Shown piece by piece: positions 36,338 to 42,780 of a stretch of DNA of 64,000 bases. Numbering within the stretch: position 1 is the first letter of the stretch; every line of letters begins with the position of its first letter. The DNA comes from Marinobacter fuscus (GTDB lineage Bacteria > Pseudomonadota > Gammaproteobacteria > Pseudomonadales > Oleiphilaceae), in the NCBI RefSeq assembly GCF_003007675.1, contig NZ_PXNP01000023.1, positions 62,001-126,000 of the forward strand, in the 5' to 3' direction. The position numbers and the translations under genes are program-made. The notes beneath the pieces are model-generated. The model saw only the letters and a list, made by a program, of their open reading frames with translations. It did no database searches and was not told the origin of the DNA.

Positions 36338-37615
36338 TCAAGCCTGGGACTTTTCCAGCGCCTGAGTGATGTCGGCAATGATGTCGTCGGCATCTTCAAT
36401 GCCGATGGATAGCCGCACCAGGTCTTCGCTCACGCCTGCGCTCTTCAGCTCGTCGGCGTCCAGTTGGCGGTGGGTGGTGGTCGCCGGATGACAGGCCAGG
36501 GACTTGGCATCGCCAATATTCACCAGGCGCAGGATCAGATCCAGGGCATCGATAAATCTGGCACCGGCCTCCCGGCCACCCTTGATGCCGAAGCTGAGAA
36601 TACCCGACGCCTTACCGCCACAGATTTTGTCACAGGTGGCTTTGTAAGGGCTGCTGGCAAGGCCTGCGTAGTTCACCCACTCAACGGCCGGGTGGCTTTC
36701 AAGGAACTCGGCAACTTTCTGGGCGTTTTCGCAATGGCGCTCCATGCGCAAGGCCAGTGTCTCCAGGCCCTGCATGATCAGGAAAGAGTTGAACGGCGAC
36801 AGCGCAGAGCCGGTGTTACGCAGCGGCACCACACGGCAACGACCAATAAAAGCGGCTGCGCCAAGGGCTTCGGTGTACACCACGCCATGGTAGGAGGGGT
36901 CTGGCTGGTTCATCATCGGGAACTTGTCGGCATTGGCGGCCCAGTCGAATTTTCCGGAATCCACTACGATGCCCGCCACCGTGGTGCCATGACCACCGAT
37001 GTACTTGGTGAGGGAGTGAATTACGATATCCGCACCATGCTCGAACGGGCGGCACAGGGCTGGCGTGGCCACGGTGTTGTCGACGATCAGAGGAATGCCG
37101 TGCTTGTGGGCAATGTCGGCCCACTTCTGGATATCCACCACATTACCTGCCGGGTTGCCGATGGACTCGCAGAACAGGGCGCGGGTCTGGTCGTCGATGG
37201 CGTTTTCCAGCGCTTCGAAATCGTCGTGGGGCACCATCTTGCACTCAATGCCCTGGTTCGGCAGGGAATGGGCGAACAGGTTGTAGGTGCCGCCGTACAG
37301 TTGGCTGGTGCTGACGATGTTGTTGCCTACCTTGCAGATGGTTTGCAGGGCATAGGTAATGGCAGCCATGCCAGAGGCCACGGCGAGTGCGCCCACGCCA
37401 CCTTCGAGGGCGGTCATGCGCTCTTCCAGCACCCCGTTGGTGGGGTTCATGATCCGGGTATAGATGTTGCCCTGAACTTTCAGGTCAAACAGGTCGGCCC
37501 CGTGCTGGGTGTCGTCGAAGGTGTACGAGGTAGTCTGGTAAATCGGAGTGGTGGCCGCCCGGGTGGTCGGGTCGCTTTTGAAGCCGGCGTGCAATGCGAG
37601 GGTTGCAGGTTTCAT
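36338..37615 (-). CDS. metY: O-acetylhomoserine sulfhydrylase
   Basis: 425 residues from the ATG at 37615, preceded by AAGGA. This PLP enzyme joins O-acetylhomoserine with sulfide to give homocysteine for methionine synthesis. TTPIYQTTSYTFDDTQHGADLF at the start, the cofactor-lysine region HSLTKYIGGHGTT, and the C-terminal VNIGDAKSLACHPATTTHRQ are typical of the MetY group. No SAM riboswitch structure is apparent in the 124-bp gap to the upstream hydrolase gene on the same strand. Confidence 0.93.
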   Translation of the reverse strand: MKPATLALHAGFKSDPTTRAATTPIYQTTSYTFDDTQHGADLFDLKVQGNIYTRIMNPTNGVLEERMTALEGGVGALAVASGMAAITYALQTICKVGNNIVSTSQLYGGTYNLFAHSLPNQGIECKMVPHDDFEALENAIDDQTRALFCESIGNPAGNVVDIQKWADIAHKHGIPLIVDNTVATPALCRPFEHGADIVIHSLTKYIGGHGTTVAGIVVDSGKFDWAANADKFPMMNQPDPSYHGVVYTEALGAAAFIGRCRVVPLRNTGSALSPFNSFLIMQGLETLALRMERHCENAQKVAEFLESHPAVEWVNYAGLASSPYKATCDKICGGKASGILSFGIKGGREAGARFIDALDLILRLVNIGDAKSLACHPATTTHRQLDADELKSAGVSEDLVRLSIGIEDADDIIADITQALEKSQA

Positions 37616-37738
37616 GACAACATTCCTTGCAGGTGGATTGTTTTTGGGAACGGCCCCGGAGTATGCCATAGCGGGTGAGGTTAAGGCACAGTCCGGAACG
37701 TTATACCCTTATAAGCGCATGCAAGGTTGTTTGCGAGA

Positions 37739-38950
37739 CTATTTTAGTGCGCCGTATACCAGCGCACGCAGCTCCTGACGGATAGGGTAGGACGACGACG
37801 GCATCAACTGGGTCATGAAAATCACCGTGAGGTCTTCTGCCGGGTCAATAAAGAAACTGGTACTGGCCAGCCCGCCCCAGCCGTATTCGCCTTCCGAACC
37901 AATGGTGTGGGATTTGGCGACGTCGGTTTTCACCGAGAAGCCCAGACCAAAACCGCTGCCAGCGTAGGGGGTTTCGCTGAACCCGCCCACCGACAGGGCG
38001 GGCAGATCCTGGTTGTCGGGCAGATGGTTACGGCGCATGAATTCCAGGGTTTTGCGCCCGATAATACGCTGGCCATTGCGCTCGCCGCCGTTACTCAGCG
38101 CTTGGGTAAAGCGGTAGTAGTCGTCGATGGTGGAGACAAGACCGCCTCCGCCAGACAGAAAGCGTGGTTGTTTCAGGTACTTGGAGCGTTCGGGATCGTC
38201 CTGCAGCTTCATGGTATCGCCGGGCTGATAGAGATAGCAGGCGGCAAACCGGTCTTGCTGATCCGGGCGTACCCAGAAGCCGGTGTCGACCATCTCCAGA
38301 GGCTCGAAGATGTGCTTCTGGAAGTAGTCGTCCAGGCTCTGCCCGGATAACAGTTGTACCAGATAGCCCAACACATCGGTGGACACCGAATAGTTCCAGC
38401 CGCTGCCCGGATTGAATTCCAGAGGCAGCTCACCCAGCCGTTCCACCAGCTTGTCGAGTGTCAGAATCGAGCTGCCGTCCAGCTTGAGCTGGCGGTAGGC
38501 CGCATCCACCTCGGTTCTTTCGGTAAAGCCGTAGGTTAGGCCGGAGGTGTGAGTCATCAGATCCCGGATGGTCAGGGCGCTGGTGGCAGGAGTTGTCTCG
38601 AAATTCGGGTAGCTGCCACTCTTATACACCTGCATATTTCGCCAGGATGGAATGTATTTGTGTACCGGGTCGTTGAGCAGGAACTTGCCCTGCTCGTACA
38701 ACTGCATCATGGCGATGGAGGTAACCGGCTTGGTCATCGAATAGACGCGGAACAGGGTGTCCCGCGCCATGGGTAGGCCGCGTTCCAGATCCCGGAGGCC
38801 CTGGGCTTCGCACCAGACAATTTTTCCGTGGCGTGCCACCAGGGTGACGGCGCCCGGGAGTTTACCGGGCTGGATGTACTGGTTGTCGAAATGCTGGGTA
38901 ATGCGTTTCAGGCGACTGAGGCACAGCCCCGGGTTTGCGGCTTCCGGCAT
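37739..38950 (-). CDS. Beta-lactamase-fold serine hydrolase (family VIII esterase-like)
   Basis: 403 residues without a signal peptide. The class C-like S-x-x-K motif is S71-M-T-K74 ([13 protein letters not shown]). The second motif has tyrosine in GWNYSVSTD (YSV rather than YAN), as in EstB-type esterases, and [11 protein letters not shown] is the conserved loop. A cytoplasmic esterase or peptidase is more likely than a true beta-lactamase. It lies next to the tRNA-Met attachment site and upstream of metY on the same strand. Confidence 0.85.
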   Translation of the reverse strand: MPEAANPGLCLSRLKRITQHFDNQYIQPGKLPGAVTLVARHGKIVWCEAQGLRDLERGLPMARDTLFRVYSMTKPVTSIAMMQLYEQGKFLLNDPVHKYIPSWRNMQVYKSGSYPNFETTPATSALTIRDLMTHTSGLTYGFTERTEVDAAYRQLKLDGSSILTLDKLVERLGELPLEFNPGSGWNYSVSTDVLGYLVQLLSGQSLDDYFQKHIFEPLEMVDTGFWVRPDQQDRFAACYLYQPGDTMKLQDDPERSKYLKQPRFLSGGGGLVSTIDDYYRFTQALSNGGERNGQRIIGRKTLEFMRRNHLPDNQDLPALSVGGFSETPYAGSGFGLGFSVKTDVAKSHTIGSEGEYGWGGLASTSFFIDPAEDLTVIFMTQLMPSSSYPIRQELRALVYGALK

Positions 38951-39003
38951 GGCGGTTACGAACCTCTTATTGTGGGATAAGTTTTGGTGCTCCCAAAACT
39001 GAA

Positions 39004-39031
39004 AAAGCCCGGTTCTTTCGAACCGGGCTTT
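39004..39031 (-). terminator. Original terminator of the tRNA-Met gene, now separated by the prophage
   Basis: AAAGCCCGGTT / AACCGGGCTTT form an 11-bp stem around a six-base loop, with an A-run at 39002-39006 that gives a U-run on the reverse strand. It directly follows the left copy of the tRNA 3' part, as a tRNA terminator should. Confidence 0.8.
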
Positions 39032-39038
39032 CAGAATA

Positions 39039-39085
39039 CTGGTAGCAAGGGGCGGAGTCGAACCGCCGACCCCAGCATTATGAGT
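39039..39085 (-). repeat. Left attachment site, partial tRNA-Met copy
   Basis: 47 bp identical to the 3' part of tRNA-Met, from the anticodon loop through the CCA end. The 5' part of the tRNA is absent here, so this is a non-functional fragment. Identity stops exactly at 39085 (TGAGT then T against G). Confidence 0.93.
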
Positions 39086-39286
39086 TTCTGAACCCAGCCT
39101 TCAGTAATTCTCAAAGCCTTTCAAAACGTGAGTTTAGTAAACTGATAAAGTTCATTAATACGCAATAACTCTCACTCGTTTGGTGCTGTAGTCGAACTAC
39201 CTTCATAGGCTGATTTACGGTTTTTCGTCTTAGAACATTTCCTTCTTCTCAGTGTTAACTCTCATTCGTTCGGCAGGCTAGTCGAG
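39086..39286. promoter_or_regulatory. Left-end phage region with two imperfect 38-bp repeats
   Basis: No gene fits. Copies at 39166-39203 and 39256-39293 share 29 of 38 positions and start 90 bp apart. Each begins TAACTCTCA, and each holds a TAGTCGA core within a small palindrome (GTAGTCGAACTAC in the first). TGTAGTCGAAC at 39187-39197 recurs exactly at the right end (47886-47896). Integrase/excisionase arm sites are inferred. Confidence 0.5.
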
Positions 39287-39619
39287 CTAACTTAACGGCG
39301 TAACTCTTCTCTTCGCATCGCAGAAAAAATCCCGTTCCTTCTTTATTCTCTGCCTTACCTTTCCCGTTGTGTGTCGAAGATCGTAACCTCTCTCCCAGCA
39401 TTTAACCGAAAATTCCCACTGTGCGTATCTCCTGCATCCCTTCCATGCGGGGCCGCTGTATTCGCTACAAACGGAATCTTCGATAATTTTTCCGTTGCTG
39501 CTGACTTCGTAGCTGTAGGCGTAATAGTCTGGTGCGTCGTTTTTCAGTTCCGTTCTGTATTCCGCAATTGCGTTGTTCCATGCCCACATCACAACGGTGA
39601 CGCAAATTATCCTTTTCAT
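39287..39619 (-). CDS. Secreted small cysteine protein, prophage accessory gene
   Basis: 110 residues with a signal peptide cleaved near NNAIA, leaving about 90 mature residues with four cysteines (51, 62, 74, 100), enough for two disulfides. A strong AGGAG precedes the ATG. No family recognised. It lies on the same strand as the repressor, 65 bp downstream, and opposite to the structural genes, so it could be made in the lysogen. That position in phages often carries superinfection-exclusion or conversion genes; this is inference. Confidence 0.7.
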   Translation of the reverse strand: MKRIICVTVVMWAWNNAIAEYRTELKNDAPDYYAYSYEVSSNGKIIEDSVCSEYSGPAWKGCRRYAQWEFSVKCWERGYDLRHTTGKVRQRIKKERDFFCDAKRRVTPLS

Positions 39620-39684
39620 TACTGCTCCTGGTTAATCCCTCGCGTCTCGGTGATACCACCGCTCCATAACTGCTTTCGTAATGC

Positions 39685-39954
39685 TTATCCCTCGGCGCGA
39701 TTGCTTAACTTTGAGTTAACTTCGTCGTAGTCGGGGCTTGTCTGCCCGAACTCCGGTTGGATCTCTCCGCTTATCAGCCAAAGTGCATACTGTGGATAGA
39801 GATCCTTCAACACTTCCAGTTCCCTGGTGCTCATACGAACGTCTTTATAAAGGACGTTCTTCCACCGGCTATGACCTATGTCACTGCCTCTTACGAGCTG
39901 ATCAATTCCAACTCTCTTTATTAAAAGTTTTGCTCGCTCGTCTATTAATTCCAT
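39685..39954 (-). CDS. Phage repressor-like DNA-binding protein
   Basis: 89 residues. A helix-turn-helix-like segment RSDIGHSRWKNVLYKDVRM-type (residues 22-41) is followed by STRELEVLKDLYPQYALWLI and SGEIQPEFGQTSPDYDE, a pattern common in small repressors of Pseudomonas phages. It is transcribed divergently from the excisionase-like gene, with repeated TTAAGTGT/AGTGTAA elements between them. It probably maintains lysogeny. No Shine-Dalgarno sequence is obvious. Confidence 0.75.
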   Translation of the reverse strand: MELIDERAKLLIKRVGIDQLVRGSDIGHSRWKNVLYKDVRMSTRELEVLKDLYPQYALWLISGEIQPEFGQTSPDYDEVNSKLSNRAEG

Positions 39955-40087
39955 AAAAGTCTAAAAATTAAGTGTTGTGGTTAAGTGTAAATATTGCACT
40001 AACGCGCCTGTGAGGCTATCATTAGTTCAGTGTAATAATTAAGTTTAAATAGTGATAATCACTGCAACACACTGCAAGGTACTGAAC
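39955..40087. promoter_or_regulatory. Divergent operator/promoter region of the prophage
   Basis: 133 AT-rich bp between repressor and excisionase-like gene. TTAAGTGT occurs at 39968-39975 and 39981-39988, and AGTGTAA at 39984-39990 and 40029-40035. GATAAT at 40054-40059 could be a forward -10. These repeats are candidate operators. Confidence 0.5.
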
Positions 40088-40306
40088 ATGATAGACGAGC
40101 AGATCACCGAAAGCATTAGCGACAAGCTCCAGTCGGGAACACCCCCGATGATGGATTGGCGCGCTTTTGCTGACTGGATCTCTGTTGATCACACAGTCGT
40201 TCATATGTGGCTGCATCGTGCTTACATCCCGTCTATCAAGATTGGTCGCCGTCGCCTGGTGAATCTGGTTCAGCTGGTAGAGCAACTGAAAGGGGAGGGT
40301 GAGTGA
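40088..40306 (+). CDS. Excisionase-like helix-turn-helix protein
   Basis: 72 residues from the ATG at 40088, which has AAGG eight bases upstream; a GTG at 40052 is in frame without such a site. The middle DWRAFADWISVDHTVVHMWL and then RAYIPSIKIGRRRLVNLVQL form a winged-helix fold like excisionases and Pf XisF-type regulators. Its position opposite the repressor suggests it drives lytic switching and excision together with the integrase. Confidence 0.75.
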   Translation: MIDEQITESISDKLQSGTPPMMDWRAFADWISVDHTVVHMWLHRAYIPSIKIGRRRLVNLVQLVEQLKGEGE

Positions 40307-40773
40307 TGAAGCGCCTTAACCGCGTAGGCCAAAAGGTACAGACCATTATCCGTGTAGCTGCTGACAAGGGCCGCACCCTGGCTAACACGTTCTATTTCTT
40401 CAATGGCTCTGAATTCGTCGCTTCTGCTGAGCGCCTTGGGCCTGCCCGCATGGTCGCCCCTGGCACGGTTGCCGTCAGTGTCTCCGGTCGCCAGTGGGTT
40501 GCCGTAGGTGGTGATCGTCTCAACGGTGCTACTGGCTGGGCTTTCGTGTCTCCATCTGTTGATCGCCCTTCTCAAGACGGTGATGCCGCCCGTTTCAGCG
40601 ACAACAACAAGGCTTTGAAGCTCCGCGCCAAGCTTGATCAGTACCTGGACTACTTCCATGACTGCAAGGGCGTCTTGCCTCATTCCGTCATTCTTCGCGG
40701 CGAACAATTCCGCACCCTCGGCGCATTGCCTGGCCAGGTCTATAAAGGCGTCCGCCTGGAGTCCTTCTCATGA
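40306..40773 (+). CDS. Phage early protein of unknown function
   Basis: 155 residues from the ATG at 40306 that overlaps the previous stop (ATGA) after GGGGAGGG. The N-terminus is basic, and the middle is beta-rich (ARMVAPGTVAVSVSGRQWVA, then GGDRLNGATGW). No motif is recognised. It is the first of three genes linked by ATGA overlaps, so it is probably translated together with them as an early phage operon. Confidence 0.65.
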   Translation: MKRLNRVGQKVQTIIRVAADKGRTLANTFYFFNGSEFVASAERLGPARMVAPGTVAVSVSGRQWVAVGGDRLNGATGWAFVSPSVDRPSQDGDAARFSDNNKALKLRAKLDQYLDYFHDCKGVLPHSVILRGEQFRTLGALPGQVYKGVRLESFS

Positions 40774-41042
40774 CCAACATCATTCCCCCTCGCAAGCGCC
40801 AGCAAAAGGACGAAGAAAAGCGCTTTTACGTCACGGCTAAGCGTTCCGTAAAGCTCCAGCTGGAACAGGAAGCCTTCGACCGTGGTACGGACGTCTGGAC
40901 GCTCGGCGGGCTGGTGATTGAAGCCTGGTTGAAGGCTGGATGTCCTGATTTCGGTTTCTCTGGCCAACCTCCCGTGTCTGAAAATCCGCCCCCGTCATCG
41001 TCGCCATCGCAGCTCGCGGACGATCAGGGAGGCGCGGAATGA
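40770..41042 (+). CDS. Small phage protein, possible DNA-binding
   Basis: 90 residues. Residues 16-30 (EKRFYVTAKRSVKLQ) and the following helix resemble ribbon-helix-helix-type small regulators, although the match is weak. The C-terminal third is proline- and serine-rich (GQPPVSENPPPSSSPSQ). It overlaps the previous and next genes by ATGA. Confidence 0.55.
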   Translation: MTNIIPPRKRQQKDEEKRFYVTAKRSVKLQLEQEAFDRGTDVWTLGGLVIEAWLKAGCPDFGFSGQPPVSENPPPSSSPSQLADDQGGAE

Positions 41043-41554
41043 CCGGCGCAAGGCTGCGCAGCACGCGTAGCGCTTGGCCTTGCGCTGGTCAGGCCGTGAC
41101 TCACAGTCCGCAACCAGGAGCTGCGTTGGCGCCGGTGTCGGGGGTGGATGACCGCCCCTTGATTCAGAACCGGAGCGGTGAGCAAAGGAGGCAAGCGGAG
41201 CGCGGCAGGCAACAGGGATCGTTACCCGTAAGGGCCGAAACCTTAGTTTCGGGGAGCGAAGCGAGTAGAGCCCGCCCCGGAGGGGTTGCAAGAAAGCCGG
41301 TGCTATTGAGTTTGACGGCAAAAGAAGCCCGGCAATTACAGAAAAGTCTGGAGCGTCAGTTAAAGGCAATTCGATCAAGCCTGACGTTCTGGAAACACGA
41401 AATGGCCTTTGGCCAGAAACCGCCCTTCGACATGGCCGCCAAGGCCTACGAAGCGGAGTTGATACAGCGCCTATACCTGGAACTGTTCGACGCAAACAAG
41501 GCAATTAAAAAATCTGAAACGGCCTATAAAGCGGCCAAAAACCCGGAGAAATAA
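41039..41554 (+). CDS. Phage protein of unknown function; N-terminal part doubtful
   Basis: 171 residues in the full reading. The last 85 residues (from KPVLLSLTAKEARQLQKSL) look like a real helical protein. The first 85 are rich in R, S, P and Q and look like translated non-coding DNA, and that DNA is full of inverted repeats. A GTG at 41300 could be the true start, giving 84 residues. In favour of the long form, its ATG overlaps the previous stop. Confidence 0.5.
   Translation: MTGARLRSTRSAWPCAGQAVTHSPQPGAALAPVSGVDDRPLIQNRSGEQRRQAERGRQQGSLPVRAETLVSGSEASRARPGGVARKPVLLSLTAKEARQLQKSLERQLKAIRSSLTFWKHEMAFGQKPPFDMAAKAYEAELIQRLYLELFDANKAIKKSETAYKAAKNPEK
41045..41290. other. Hairpin-rich segment, candidate phage replication origin region
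   Basis: Contains an 8-bp inverted repeat (41046-41053 with 41078-41085), a 7-bp stem with four-base loop (41235-41241 with 41246-41252), GAGCGAAGCGA at 41254-41264, and CCCC/GGGG (41275-41285). The 11-base motif recurs with one change in the large hairpin at 45548-45558. Inferred to be an intergenic-type region acting in replication or packaging. Confidence 0.45.
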
Positions 41555-41557
41555 GCC

Positions 41558-41881
41558 ATGCAATTCGAAATGACAACCACCGTATTCAGCGCCAACAAAG
41601 TAACCGTTGAGGGCCGTACCTATTGCAGCGTTTTTACTGGACAACCACCGGTTGGCGATAGCGCTGAAAACACCCTGGGCGTTGAAGTGACCAAAATCAG
41701 CGCAGAACCGGAAGTATTCGAACAGCTCAAGCGTGAAGGTTATCAGCCGGGGCAGTCCCCTCAAGATTTCAAGCTTGTGGCCATGCTCAAAAAGGCGGCT
41801 AACGGTAAAAGCCAGCCGCACATCATCGCCGTTGTTCCAGGGCATAAAACCCCTGCAGAGCCACAGAAAAAGGCTTCATAA
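41558..41881 (+). CDS. Phage single-stranded DNA-binding protein (gene V type)
   Basis: 107 residues, beta-rich, with an alanine/lysine tail. It sits exactly where Pf phages encode their ssDNA-binding protein, upstream of the small membrane and coat genes. Residues FEMTTTVFSANKVTVEGRTY and LGVEVTKISAEPEVF suit an OB-fold. It should coat the viral plus strand before assembly. Assignment rests on position and size more than on a strict motif. Confidence 0.7.
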   Translation: MQFEMTTTVFSANKVTVEGRTYCSVFTGQPPVGDSAENTLGVEVTKISAEPEVFEQLKREGYQPGQSPQDFKLVAMLKKAANGKSQPHIIAVVPGHKTPAEPQKKAS

Positions 41882-41884
41882 CCC

Positions 41885-42184
41885 ATGGTTGCCGTCGTGA
41901 GAGTAACGGAACTTGGCCGGGAACGTCGCTGCACAAAATGCGGCGAGTTCTGGCCGGAAGATCGAGAGTTCTTTTACATCGGCAATCGCAGGAACCAGAA
42001 CAAGCCCTGTGTTCAGCAACCGTGCAAAGCCTGCTGCGTGGAACTGCCTTCCAGGAAGTCCCGCAAAGCGGCACAGAAAGGAGTCCGGAAAGATGAAGTT
42101 ATTAATCGTTGTCACCGCCTGTTTCTTAGCGGGTTTCCTGCTCGGGGACGCTCACGGTTACAGCCAAGCGTTCCAGCATATTGA
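41885..42184 (+). CDS. Small zinc-ribbon-like phage protein
   Basis: 99 residues. C-x-x-C pairs at CTKCGEFW and CKACC suggest a metal-binding finger in the first 55 residues. The last 30 residues overlap the next small gene in a different frame and look less protein-like. The start is three bases after the ssDNA-binding gene. Relatives of HNH-type or regulatory fingers were considered, but no His ligands are seen. Confidence 0.5.
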   Translation: MVAVVRVTELGRERRCTKCGEFWPEDREFFYIGNRRNQNKPCVQQPCKACCVELPSRKSRKAAQKGVRKDEVINRCHRLFLSGFPARGRSRLQPSVPAY

Positions 42185-42206
42185 GGCTGTGCAATGGGCA
42201 AATTGA
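42093..42206 (+). CDS. 37-residue phage membrane peptide
   Basis: ATG at 42093 with AAAGGAG nine bases upstream. The peptide has one hydrophobic segment (LLIVVTACFLAGFLLG) followed by a short polar tail. It overlaps the end of the preceding gene and the start of the next by 14 bp. Small single-span proteins are usual at this place in inoviruses and may be minor virion or assembly proteins. Confidence 0.6.
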   Translation: MKLLIVVTACFLAGFLLGDAHGYSQAFQHIEAVQWAN

Positions 42207-42403
42207 TCTCGTGTGACGGTGACTGGACGGCAACAGCCAGCGGCTGGGATTGCACCGGAGCCGTCACGCAGATTGTGTATTCCGCACCTGTGGAATACAC
42301 ACCGGCAATGATTACCGAGGCGCTGTTTTACGGTTTCTCGGTAACGTTGCCACTCCTGGCGGTCGCATGGGGCGGGCGTCAAATCATTAAGATGGTGAGG
42401 TAA
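42194..42403 (+). CDS. Small phage membrane protein upstream of coat gene
   Basis: 69 residues with an N-terminal domain holding two cysteines (C7, C20) and one membrane span (ALFYGFSVTLPLLAVAWGG) ending in a basic tail. It lies four bases before the major coat gene, where Pf phages have a comparable protein. A minor coat or assembly role is likely. Confidence 0.68.
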   Translation: MGKLISCDGDWTATASGWDCTGAVTQIVYSAPVEYTPAMITEALFYGFSVTLPLLAVAWGGRQIIKMVR

Positions 42404-42407
42404 CACT

Positions 42408-42650
42408 ATGAACGCAGTTAAATTCCAGGCTTCTCAGCCAAAGAAATGGGGCCGCCGCTCCGTAGCTGTAGGCGTGATCGGTGCGTCTGTGTTGGGTTCC
42501 GGCGCTGTTAGCGCAGCGGATTGGACGTCAATGACCACGGGCCTCAGCTTTGCTGGTGAAGAGTCGGCGATTATCGCTATTACAGGTGTACTGTTTACGT
42601 TCTACGTCGTTCGAAAAGGGGCGAATCTGCTGCTTAGCATGATTCGATAA
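42408..42650 (+). CDS. Major coat protein (CoaB/pVIII type)
   Basis: 80-residue precursor. A signal sequence with a basic start and LGSGAVSA cleavage region leaves about 44 residues beginning ADWTSMTTGLSFAGEESA, then a hydrophobic span ITGVLFTFYVV and a basic end RKGANLLLSMIR. This acidic-hydrophobic-basic layout is that of filamentous phage major coat proteins, thousands of which form the virion tube. A strong terminator follows at once, as expected for the most highly expressed phage gene. Confidence 0.88.
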   Translation: MNAVKFQASQPKKWGRRSVAVGVIGASVLGSGAVSAADWTSMTTGLSFAGEESAIIAITGVLFTFYVVRKGANLLLSMIR

Positions 42651-42661
42651 GCGCAAAACCT

Positions 42662-42689
42662 AGCCACGGTTAACAGCCGTGGCTTTTTT
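42662..42689 (+). terminator. Central phage terminator after the coat gene
   Basis: AGCCACGG (42662-42669), seven-base loop, CCGTGGCT (42677-42684), then a T-run. Filamentous phages typically have a terminator directly behind the major coat gene to separate high and low expression. Confidence 0.92.
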
Positions 42690-42705
42690 CTTTGAGGCAG
42701 TGACT

Positions 42706-42780
42706 ATGGCGGAATTGTGGGACTGGACGTTTTTCGTGATGGGGGCGGGGTTGTGCGTTTACTTATTCAAAGATGTTTGA
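42706..42780 (+). CDS. 24-residue membrane peptide, candidate pVII/pIX minor coat protein
   Basis: ATG at 42706 with GAGG eight bases upstream encodes a peptide starting MAELWDWTFFVMGAGLCVYL. It is almost all one membrane span with a short charged end, like the tiny pVII/pIX tip proteins of filamentous phages. It lies between the central terminator and the adsorption protein gene, whose start overlaps it by 28 bp in another frame. Confidence 0.5.
   Translation: MAELWDWTFFVMGAGLCVYLFKDV

Noticed and set aside
37616..37738. SAM or SAM-II riboswitch upstream of metY
   Set aside because: Only 123 bp, and no conserved stem set or core sequence of these riboswitches could be drawn by eye.
39039..39085. 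Second functional tRNA-Met
   Set aside because: Only the part from the anticodon loop to the 3' end is present; D arm and 5' acceptor strand are missing.
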